A stretch of DNA of 36,391 nucleotides from Balamuthia mandrillaris (Eukaryota > Discosea > Longamoebia > Balamuthiidae): contig JAVKOQ010000414.1 of assembly GCA_031835245.1 (NCBI GenBank), positions 5,001-41,391 on the forward strand. Reading direction: 5' to 3'. Position 1 is the first letter of the stretch. Each line of letters opens with the position of its first letter. The notes beneath the pieces are model-generated. The model worked only from the letters and a program-made list of their open reading frames with translations, searched no databases and was not told where the DNA came from. A program made the position numbers and the translations under genes. Positions 28,736 to 36,391 of the stretch are shown one piece after another.

Positions 28736-28970
28736 TGTTGGTAAAATCACCAACACTTATCTCAAGACTCCTCATGTTGGATCCGTCCTGGACCCTCAGC
28801 TCTCTTTTCTTTTGTATCCCCCATCCTTCCTCTCTCTCTTTTCCCCTTTCTCTCAGTGTACTTTGAAGCAACATTGGAGATTCACTCTCGTTGTCCTTCC
28901 TCTATTCACTTGAATACACTCCTTGTCTCGTCACCTACTCTTTCCTTCCTAAGGTTGGATTCAACCAACA
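28736..28970 (+). repeat. Family C solo LTR with perfect 4-bp target duplication
   Basis: 235 bp, TGTTGGTAAAATC to TTCAACCAACA, flanked by ACCT on both sides (28732-28735 and 28971-28974). It contains TCCTGGACCCTCAGC and TCTCAGTGTACTTTGAAGCA. This is the best-preserved copy of the family. Confidence 0.9.
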
Positions 28971-29047
28971 ACCTTTGAAGAGCTTTAAAATCTCCTCAGC
29001 CCATATTTCTTGTCAGTTGTTATCATCTTTTGGGAAGTAGCCTCTTC

Positions 29048-29239
29048 TCAAAGTTTTTGAATCCTTTGGCGACCATCACAGATCATTATGAACCTATAAC
29101 CAGGTCTATTGAGCTTATGTAACCACTGTGTATCTTTTGGAAACAGATTGCTTTTCTCACAACCTGAAGTATGAAAGTTGATTCTCAAGTTAGTATTTCC
29201 AACCAGGAAGTAGTACAACAATGATAAGCTGCATTCCAA
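29048..29239 (-). pseudogene. Unrecognised protein-like fragment
   Basis: This 63-residue frame starts MECSLSLLYYFLVG and holds FHTSGCEKSNLFPKDTQW, then LNRPGYRFIMICDGRQRIQ. The mixed composition, with Trp, Cys and aromatic residues, looks like real protein rather than chance. After the frame ends, the same reading phase continues with EEATSQK-like residues, so it may be a worn exon or transposase piece. I recognise no family. It is bounded by a family C LTR on the left and a family D repeat on the right. Confidence 0.3.
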
Positions 29240-29276
29240 TTACTCACAGTTTCAATGATAATCTACTCCATTGCAT

Positions 29277-29413
29277 TGTGATAAGGCCAGTGAGGGAACA
29301 ACCCAACAAATACCAAATCGTTGTGTGCAGGGAAAGACCTTTAATAGAATGAAAGAAAGAAATATATATACAAGGAGAGATAGGGATAGGTATTATAGGA
29401 GAGGGGTATAACA
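29277..29413 (+). repeat. Family D repeat next to a Co2 LTR
   Basis: 137 bp, TGTGATAAGGCC to GTATAACA. The flanks are GCAT on the left and GCTT on the right, which match at three of four bases. The Co2 LTR begins four bases further on. Confidence 0.85.
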
Positions 29414-29417
29414 GCTT

Positions 29418-29809
29418 TGCTGGTAACTGCCAATATAACGAACTCTTTCTTCATTTCTTTCTTTGTTCCTTTCTTCTTTTATGTCGACAATCTTACATCA
29501 GCTGTTATCAATCTTTTATGTCAACTCCAAGCCATTCCAAAATTCTTTCTCCTGCCTTCTTCCGAACTTTCCTGAGCCTAGAACTTAAAAACAAAGGAAG
29601 CAAGAAGTCACTCCTCAACTCTGAGCCTTTTTCCTTCCTTGGTTGCCTTCTCAACTATAAATACTTTTCCTTCAACAAGAACAACGACAGAAAGGAAGTG
29701 ACAACAATAACACACTCACAAACACACTTATTCTCTTCTATTCATTAAATATATTTGGCTCCCATCTTTCTCTTTGTTCCTGTCTTGGTTCTATGCTCAG
29801 GTTCTAACA
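29418..29809 (+). repeat. Family Co2 solo LTR
   Basis: 392 bp, TGCTGGTAACTGCC to GGTTCTAACA, matching 5599-5989 throughout and keeping the CTATAAATAC TATA-like box. Flanks GCTT and GCTC match at three of four bases. Several CG sites of the other copy are CA here (ACGTCAG to ACATCAG, TCGATC to TCAATC, CCATTCCG to CCATTCCA). Confidence 0.88.
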
Positions 29810-30045
29810 GCTCATCTCATTAAGACTATTGTAGAAAGGAAGTTTGACACTTCATGGCTCAGGAAGCTTGTAACATTAGTTATCCTGGTATTAAAAGGCC
29901 AGCTTTAACAGCTGTGCTTATTAGTATCAAAGTTCACATTATTCATAAGCTTTCTCAAGCCTATCATTACCTCTTTCTTGATAAAAAGCTCCACTGGTTT
30001 GATAGTATGCACACTGTCCTAGGTTTCCTTTGTAACTAAAGTATA
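29810..30045. other. Unassigned, with a short open frame
   Basis: A plus-strand frame (29854-30039, 61 residues, starting MAQEACNISYPGIKRP) has mixed composition but no recognised family. It ends just before the A2 LTR. It may be a remnant of an older coding sequence. Confidence 0.25.
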
Positions 30046-30765
30046 TGTCACAACCCAGCCTTGGGTCATGCTGATACCATTTTTTCTCATAGTACTCACA
30101 AAGAAGAGATATCTGTGTGATTCTTGGTTTGCTCTTATAAAAAAGACTTGCTTCATGTGTACAGTTTCTCTCTTTAATTCTGTTATCCTCTCCTTTTTCT
30201 CCATTTTCCCTCCTCCTTCAGTAACACAATTCTTAGAGATTCTGTTGATTGGCTGGTTGATGTTATCCTATCAATCAAACAGAGATCACGTCGCATGATA
30301 TCCTTCTTCACTTTCAAGACAACAGCAACACTTATTGGCTTGAAAGTCGATGTCAGGGTGTTGCAGCTTCTCCATCCTCATTGATCTTCTCCACTCCTAA
30401 GCCTCTTCTCCAGTTACATCATGTCTTAATCAACTCTTTCTCCTTGCCCTTTGCCTGTTTGCTTGTTGTTGCTACTTGGCTGTTGCCTCAAAAACACCAC
30501 CAGTAGGGAGTCATAGCGTGGATTTCGTTCTTTCACCCAATGGTTGTGCCATGGAGTGTATCCTTTCCATTTGATGAAGTACTCCGCTCCATCTTCTCCG
30601 TTTCTCATGTCCTTGATGGCCTCCACTTCATATTCTTCTCCATCCATTCCTTGTGTTTCTTCTTCTATTGCTACTTCTTGATTCTGCTTCCTTCAATTTG
30701 TTTGCTTTTAGACCTTTTTTTGCTATTTTGCAAGCAGTCTCTTCTTTGGTTCTGTTTTAGTTAGT
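30046..30765 (-). mobile_element. A2: family A gypsy 3' end (LTR plus chromodomain), fossil
   Basis: The LTR at 30046-30300 (255 bp, TGTCACAACCCAGCC to GTCGCATGATA) is followed by internal sequence in the same order as element A. The chromodomain frame at 30426-30647 holds EEYEVEAIKDMRNGEDGAEY and KWKGYTPWHNHWVKE. Similarity to element A stops near 30,765. It is a 3' fragment of a broken copy. Confidence 0.85.
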
Positions 30766-31196
30766 TTGAGAGTATCAGCTTGCAGTTTGCCAACAGGATT
30801 GCTGCCGCGTCCAGTGGAGGTATCATTCTAACTACCTATAACATAATCAAATAGCAACAATGCAGCATCAATGCCCAACAAACACCAACACACCAAAGCA
30901 CATCAAAGACAGTATAACAACTATTAACAAATCAAGCATAGCAACTACACTTTATGACACTCAGATTCCCAATTTCTATCATAATCACAATTCATTGTCT
31001 ATCAAAGTTTCACCACATATCATCCATATCATATTATGTCATATCACCTATCATTGTTTCACTATCACATATCACTACTCATCAAGAGGGGAGGACTCTC
31101 TGAGAAAATGGGGAAAGAAAAATGAGAGAAAAGAGGTCGAGTGCAGAGGTTGCTAAAATGTGACAAAACACTATCCCTACAAAAACAACAACAGTA
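30766..31196. other. G-poor, CA-rich stretch without a gene
   Basis: From about 30,845 to 31,080 the plus strand contains very few G and many CA, ACA and TCA steps. The open frame at 30860-31156 follows from this composition and is not supported. No known repeat of the window matches. Confidence 0.45.
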
Positions 31197-31840
31197 TATT
31201 GGTAAAATCACCAACATTTTTCTCAAGACTCCTCATGTTGGATCTGTCCTGGACCCTCAGCTCTCCTTTCTTTTGTATCCCCCTCATCCTTCCTTTCTCC
31301 CTTTTCCCTTTTCTCTTAGTGTACTTTGAAGCAACATCAGAGATTCACTCTTGTTGTCCTTCCTCTATTTTCTTGGATACACTTCTTGTCTCATCACCAA
31401 CTCTTTCCTTCCTAAGGTTGGATTTGGTCAACATTTTTTTTTGAATTACATAAGTGATTCAAATCCCCTCTTGTGCTATGCACATCATGGAAGCCACAGC
31501 TGCTCTTGATACCCTCCATGAACAGCTTCACAAGGCACAACAGGAGTACCTTGACATACTCCAACATTCCTTTCAACTTGAGCTCAACATTCCCAGCTGT
31601 CCTGAGACCAAATGCGTTGCCGAAGAAGAAGAACAGCACAAGTTAGATGAAGTCGCAGAACACACTAAAAAGGCCTTTGAACGGTTACAATAGTATATAG
31701 ACAACTTTGTTGTGTTCCTCGCATCCACCTCGGCCACACTAGGTAACTCTTTCATATACAACACTACTGCTGCTGCTGCTTTTCCTCCCTCACTCGTTTC
31801 ACAGATCTCTCTCATATGGTGACACCTTGTTTGAGTTCAC
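31197..31840 (+). mobile_element. Family C LTR with an attached Gag-like start (fossil)
   Basis: The LTR (31197-31433) matches 28736-28970. A run of T follows, and then a plus-strand frame at 31454-31693 starts MIQIPSC, with an inner start MHIMEATAALD. It is helix-rich and charged (LHEQLHKAQQEYLDIL, HKLDEVAEHTKKAFERL), like the coiled-coil N-terminus of a Gag. This is the only family C copy with anything that may be internal sequence. The family's superfamily is unknown. The element is broken and only its 5' end is here. Confidence 0.5.
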
Positions 31841-32394
31841 CCACCCTTTCCTGTTGATGTTTCTGTCAATAACATAACTGCTTCCAACAGCACACACATT
31901 TGCGCTGAGCCAAAAGGTAAAACCTTTTAACTCAGGAAGAACTTGAAGGCAACAGGAAAAGAAATAAAAGAGTTTATTGACGGAGCCCAAGGCCTTGCAA
32001 TCCTTGGTGGGGGATTAGAGCGTCCCGTTCACCTCTACTCCCTCTTTTTTCCAAACCAAAGACAACAAGTTTGTCCTTGAAAATAAGTTTGCTTTTGCAA
32101 GAACCACTCTCATTGGTTCACATCTGATCAAGAAGGAAAGAAGAAAGATCACACAAAAGTGATCTTTCTTGCAAATGCATGCAAAGCATGCAGTTGCCTC
32201 TGTCCCAGAAACACAGAACAACACAACTACTCCTTCCCTTTCAACTCAGAAGAAAATGCCTCGCCTTTCCTCCAGACTACCTAAGTTCGATATCAGCAAG
32301 CACCAGGACCCCTCTTCACTTGTGCTGCTGGATATGGACATCACCTGGCCGTCGGTGACCCTGTGGCTAATACTTATGTGTTGCTGACTGGATG
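31841..32394. other. Unassigned stretch with a cluster of hairpins
   Basis: No protein family is recognised. Four short inverted repeats lie close together: CCAAGG/CCTTGG (31987-32007), GAACCA/TGGTTC (32101-32119), a perfect 12-bp stem AAGAAAGATCAC with a 6-nt loop (32141-32170), and TGCATGC with an AAA loop (32176-32192). The plus frame at 32169-32387 (RLPKFDISKHQDPSS) may be the edge of element A3. No tRNA fold fits. Confidence 0.4.
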
Positions 32395-32399
32395 GAGCT

Positions 32400-33330
32400 A
32401 ACTAAGCTGACAACTCTCCTGTGGTGCCATTGGGATATCTTCTCCAACAAACTCCCTGACTTGGCCCCTCCATCAATGTTTCCCACTATGTTGATGTGGA
32501 TGAACACTCCTATTCAGCTGCCTCCGTGACACACTTCACCTGAGGAGCACAAAGTGGTCGACGTACACGTGGATGACATGCTTGACAACCACGTCATTCA
32601 CCCTTCCAAAAAAGAGTCCCTGGTCTGCGCCTGTTGTGTTGGCTTGGAGGAAGGATGGCACCATGCGATTTTGTATAAACTATCATCAACTGAATGCTGT
32701 GACCAAGAAGGCTGTGTACCCCATTCCATGCATAGCTGGCACATCAGACCACCTGACCTGTGCCAAGCACCTGAGTGTCATGGACCTCACCAGTGGATAC
32801 TGGCAGATTCCTATGGCCCCTGAGGACATCAAGAAGACAGCCTTCATGTGCCACCGTTCTTCGAGTTTGTGGCTGTGCCTTTCAGTTTGACCAACGCCCC
32901 TGCTACATTCCAGTCCACCATGGAAATCATTCTTGCCAGACTCAACTGGGTCTCTTGTCTGGTCTATGTGGATGATATTATCGTCTTCAGCCCTATTTTC
33001 AACACCCATCTTCATGACCTTCAGAACGTCTTTGACCATATCCATGGTGCCAATATGTGGCTGAAGCCCAAGAAGTGTAACTTCTGCTGCTTAGACGTTT
33101 CTTATCTTGGCCATGTCATAGGCAATAATGTGGTCAAGCCTAGCCCTGGCAAAGTCTCTGCCACTATTCAGTGTCATGCTCCCAAGAACCCCAAGGAGCT
33201 GCATCAGTTCCTTGGCATGGTTGGCTATTATCATGGATTCATCCCACATTTCTCTGACCTGGCTGCACTGCTCAATCAGTTGCTCAAGAAGGACGCCACG
33301 TGGTGCTGGACTGAGGCTCAGCATAGCGCC
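32400..33330 (+). pseudogene. A3 reverse transcriptase region
   Basis: Recognised by KSPWSAPVVLAWRKDGTM near 32,610, INYHQLNAVTKKAVYPIP and LSVMDLTSGYWQIP near 32,790. FSLTNAPATFQSTMEIIL follows near 32,890. The polymerase motif is in CLVYVDDIIVFSP near 32,965. KPKKCNFCCLDVSYLGHVI and FLGMVGYYHGFIPHFSDLAA complete it. It parallels 25330-26260 of element A on the other strand. Fossil. Confidence 0.88.
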
Positions 33331-33760
33331 TTCGAGGAGCTGCAGGATGCCCTAATCACCTACCAGACTTCAACAAACCGTTTTTTCTTCATATCGATGC
33401 CAGTAATGTGGCCATTGGTGCTGTTCTTGGTCAACTTGACAATGATGGTAAAGAATATGCCATCTCCTATGCCAGTCACAGTCTTACCAAATCGGAACAG
33501 AATTATGACACTACTCAAAAGGAGTGCCTGGCAGTGCTACAATGGATTAAGCACTTTAGGCCTTATCTTCATGGGCACCCCTTCACTGTTGTCACTGATC
33601 ATCATGCATTGCTCTGGTTGCTGCGCAGTCGGTCTGACAGCACACAGCTGACGTGGTGGTGCATGGAGCTCCAGGCATATGACTTTCAGATTGTTCATTG
33701 TGCAAGCAAGAAGCACTAGAATGCTGATGCGCTCAGCCAGCCTCCCTTTGTTCTCTTTGG
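33331..33760 (+). pseudogene. A3 RNase H region
   Basis: Blocks AIGAVLGQLDNDGKEYAISY, YDTTQKECLAVLQWIKHF, then HPFTVVTDHHALLWLLRSRS and WCMELQAYDFQIVHC give the full order of a gypsy RNase H. The point between PFTVV and TDHH is where element B entered element A. Fossil. Confidence 0.86.
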
Positions 33761-34169
33761 TGATGGTCTTCTGCTAGCAGATACAGCACCCATCAGTTTT
33801 CAGTCCCTCACCAAAGTCGATGTTATTGCTACTGCCTACAACAAGTGTGTTGATGATGAACCACTGCCAGAGCCAGATGAGTATGAGGAGTTTGTGGCTG
33901 CCTCCACGTGTGCTCATCCTGTTGATGCAATCAGCCAGCAGCATTGCTATCTCACATGCTGCCTTCAAAACGTGGACTGCTACCAGCATCTAGCAGGCAC
34001 AGCTGGACGACCCCTTTTGTCAACTAATCTTGGCATGCATGGAAGAACATGTTCTCCCAGTGATGATAAGCAAGCATGATACATTGTAACCCTTGCTACT
34101 CATATGGCCATCATTGATGGATGCCTCATTCACTTATGATGGCCCACCAGTTCAACTTCTTCCATTCAT

Positions 34170-35240
34170 ACACCCACACCCAGCTAGTAGTCTCCACTAC
34201 CCTCCAGGAAGAGCTCCTCACCTTCTACCATGATGAGCCTTTGTTTGTGCACATATGCCAGCAGCGCACATTTGGGCACATGTGAGACCTCTATTGATGG
34301 CCATCCATGTGGCAGGATGTCTGGCACTGGGTCGAAGGCTGTGTGCCATGTCAGCAACGAAAGCAGCCTGCCAAAGCACTTCAGGCCCCCATGCAGCCTA
34401 TCCAGACGGACTACATCTGGCAGCATGTTGGTGTGGACATAATAGGACCTCTCCTTACCACCGACTCCAGGAGCCTTTGTATCCTGTCCTTCACTGACTA
34501 CTTCTCAAAGTAGGTGGAATCCTTTCTTATGCCTAACCAGAAAGCATGCACTGTAGCCTGCTTATTTGTTGAGCAAATCCAGTGCCACCACATAGCACCT
34601 AGCATTCTACTTAGCAACCATGGCAGGCAGTTCACCAGCAAGCTGCTCCATCACATCAACGAGCGGCTGTGCGTCTAGAAGCACTTCACCCCGCCGTACC
34701 ACTCCTATACAGATGGTCAAGTGGAATGCTTCAACTCTATGCTGCAAGCCATGCTCTCTATGTATGTTCGGGAGGAGCAAACCAACTGGGACGAGTTTCT
34801 GCTGTATGTCGTTTGTGCCTATCGGACTGTGCATGAAACTACAGGCACTACCCCCTTCTTTCTTATATTCGGCCATGATCCCACGTTTCTTGTTGATGTT
34901 CATTTTTCCCTTTCTCCTCAATTGGGGATGGCAGCCATAACATGATAGAGCGGTTGGAAATGGCATGATCCCGTGTTGTAAAAGAGATCCATAAGGCTGG
35001 TACCCATAGCTAGCTCCTCTACGACAGGCAGGTCAGCAGCACCAGCCTTCCCCTCGGCACAGAGGTCATGCTCTTTGTGACACCTACTGGAAAGAATTGC
35101 ACCTGTAAGCTGCAAAGCTATTGGCATGGCCCATACAAGGTTATTGAGGTTCTGTCCGACCTCAACTACCACATTCAGAGCTGCGCCAATGCTAATGATT
35201 GCCAAGTTGTTCATTCAATTGTTTGAAGCTATTTTGTAAA
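34170..35240 (+). pseudogene. A3 integrase region
   Basis: LQEELLTFYHDEP (near 34,205) and CVPCQQRKQPAKALQAPMQP (near 34,350) mark the zinc domain. HVGVDIIGPLLTT (near 34,430) starts the core. Y-TDGQVECFNSMLQAML (near 34,710-34,750) is the last core block, and YWHGPYKVIEVL (near 35,120) the GPY module. The stretch between 33,760 and 34,170 corresponds to the spacer after RNase H. Fossil. Confidence 0.82.
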
Positions 35241-35419
35241 TATGACGGGCTGAAAGGTGGAAGTAAGGCGCTTCCTGTTGTGTCCAAAGAATCTAGCAAC
35301 TCTTTGTGGTGGAGAAGGATGGAAGTGCCACCCTTAGCAAAAACGAAAGAAGAAGAAGAAATAGAAGAAGAAAAGGAAGTGAAGAAGAACCAGCCAGCTC
35401 ATAAACTAACTAGAATGGA

Positions 35420-35770
35420 ACCAAAGAAGAGACTGCTTGCAAAATGGTGACGAAAAAGACTAAAAGCAAACAAATTAAAGGAAGGCAAATCCTTGGAACG
35501 GCAGGATCAAGAAGTAGCAATAGAAGAAGAAACACAAGGAACAGATGGAGAAGAATATGAAGTGAAGGCCATCAAGGACATGAGAAACGGAGAAAATGGA
35601 GTGGAGTACCTTGTCAAATGGAAAGGATACACTCCACAGCACAACCATTGGGTGAAAGAACAAAATCTGCACTGTGATGACCTACTGGTGGTGTTTTTGA
35701 GGCAAATGCTGAGCAGCAACAACGAGAAAAGCAAATAGGCAAAGGGCAAGGAGAAAGAAGTTGAATAATA
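35420..35770 (+). pseudogene. A3 chromodomain
   Basis: QEVAIEEETQGTDGEEYEVK, then IKDMRNGENGVEYLVKWKGY and PQHNHWVKEQNL repeat the chromodomain of elements A and A2 closely. That closeness is notable given how worn the rest of A3 is. Fossil. Confidence 0.85.
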
Positions 35771-35897
35771 CATGGCATGAATGGAGAAGAGGCTTGAAAG
35801 TGGAGAAGATCCATGGGGACGGAGAAGCCAACGCTATAACATTGACTTTCAAGCCAACAAGCATTGCTGTTGTCTTGAAAGTGGAGAAGGATGTCAC

Positions 35898-35987
35898 GGT
35901 TTTGCACCCAGTTAGAAGCAGTCTTAGACCCTAGTATGTATTTTGCAAGGGCCATGTTCCACATGCTGGAGCAAAGGTTGACAATCT
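35898..35987. other. Unassigned 90 bp between A3 and a family D repeat
   Basis: This may be Gag sequence of the B3-type element that continues to the right, since that element is read on the minus strand and the D repeat interrupts it. No motif confirms this. Confidence 0.3.
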
Positions 35988-36124
35988 TGTGATAAGGCCG
36001 GTGAGGGATCAACCCAACAGATACCAACTTGTTGTGTGCAGGGAAAGACCTTTAATAGAATGAAAGAAAGAAATATATATACAAGGAGAGATAGGGATAG
36101 GTATTATAGGAGAGTGGTATAATA
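35988..36124 (+). repeat. Family D repeat near a Gag start
   Basis: 137 bp, TGTGATAAGGCCGG to GTATAATA. The immediate flanks do not match, but GCAAAGGTT occurs on both sides (near 35,971-35,979 and 36,125-36,133). Confidence 0.8.
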
Positions 36125-36391
36125 GCAAAGGTTTCATCCTCATTAACTGTCTGGTGTTTGCCCAGAGATTCAAGGAGGTCGTCCTGTGTGACCTTGAGGT
36201 GTTGGATAGAGGCTTGCTCCTTTTCAATGAGAAGAGGAAGTTCCACAGGGGATAAATCGTCCCAATGTTGAGTGCTGTGCTTGTCATCATCGCTCATAGT
36301 GGTGAGGTTGAACCATTCTTGCGGCAAAGAGTTCGCTTAAAAAAATGTTGATGGGAAATAACCCTGTGGATCAAGAAAGGGACAGCATGTA
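36125..36391 (-). mobile_element. B3-type gypsy element: 5' LTR edge and Gag start, running out of the window
   Basis: The outer LTR end TGTTGATGGGAAATAACCCT (36346 on) is the same as at 10418, so the LTR continues past the right edge. Inside it, a minus-strand frame starting near 36,297 reads MSDDDKHSTQHWDDLSPVEL, then IEKEQASIQHLKVTQDDLLE. It is acidic and helix-rich, like a Gag N-terminus. A T-rich run touches the LTR, as in element B. The family D repeat lies at its inner side. The element's state cannot be judged from this piece. Confidence 0.6.

Larger units (their letters stand above)
32395..35897 (+). mobile_element. A3: plus-strand relative of gypsy element A (fossil)
   Basis: It follows element A in order on the opposite strand: the block before reverse transcriptase (CHWDIFSNKLPD), reverse transcriptase with YVDD, RNase H, the integrase zinc domain and core, GPY module and chromodomain. 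Last come the polypurine tract (GTGGAGAAGGA, 35881-35891) and the first bases of an LTR (TGTCAC). Gag and both full LTRs are absent. Its RNase H is not interrupted by element B, so it shows the empty site. It is broken, with many breaks. Confidence 0.9.

Noticed and set aside
30860-31156. 98-residue plus-strand frame
   Set aside because: It is kept open by the G-poor composition, is rich in Thr, Ile and His, and resembles no family.
31990-32050. Possible tRNA gene
   Set aside because: There is no complete cloverleaf: the T-loop and acceptor pairing are missing on both strands.

Overview
The window looks like chromosomal DNA from a eukaryote, at the edge of a ribosomal RNA gene unit. The first 197 bases are the reverse complement of the 5' end of 18S rRNA, running off the left edge. 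About 1.5 kb of spacer follows, probably 5' external transcribed spacer and intergenic spacer. Almost everything after that is a graveyard of LTR retrotransposons and their solo LTRs. The 18S start is clearly nuclear, but I could not place the organism; a protist or early-branching lineage is possible. I found no complete host protein gene.

Layout: 1-197 18S; 198-1680 rDNA spacer; 1681-4077 junction zone with a CCHC zinc-knuckle ORF and nested old LTRs; 4078-8244 a broken Ty1/copia element on the minus strand carrying two foreign solo LTRs; 8245-11185 old repeats and a fragment of a chromodomain Ty3/gypsy element; 11186-14110 AT-rich DNA, a copia-type LTR and a minisatellite; 14110-15865 two oppositely oriented gypsy fossils; 16121-16378 a solo LTR; 16897-28209 a long Ty3/gypsy element ('A', minus strand) split by a younger, nearly whole gypsy element ('B', 19267-25045); 28214-31840 solo LTRs, a second A copy and a candidate gag start; 31841-32394 a hairpin-rich stretch; 32395-35897 a third, plus-strand A relative; 35898-36391 a short LTR-like repeat and the gag start of another gypsy element that leaves the window.

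I name the repeat families by letter. A is a gypsy family with a ~257 bp LTR and a chromodomain. B is a gypsy family with a ~353 bp LTR, a DD35E integrase and a chromodomain; a related subfamily is B3. C is a ~235 bp LTR family. D is a ~138 bp LTR-like repeat. Co1 is the copia element at 4078-8244, with ~184 bp LTRs. Co2 is a ~391 bp LTR family with a TATA-like box.

Nesting gives relative ages. B is young: its LTRs differ at 5 of 344 compared sites. It sits in A, whose LTRs differ at about 16 of 257. Most differences between copies are TG/CA changes at former CpG sites, as expected of cytosine methylation and deamination. Insertions of families A, B, C and D show 4-bp target duplications. Family boundaries and counts come from reading the sequence by eye, not from an alignment program.
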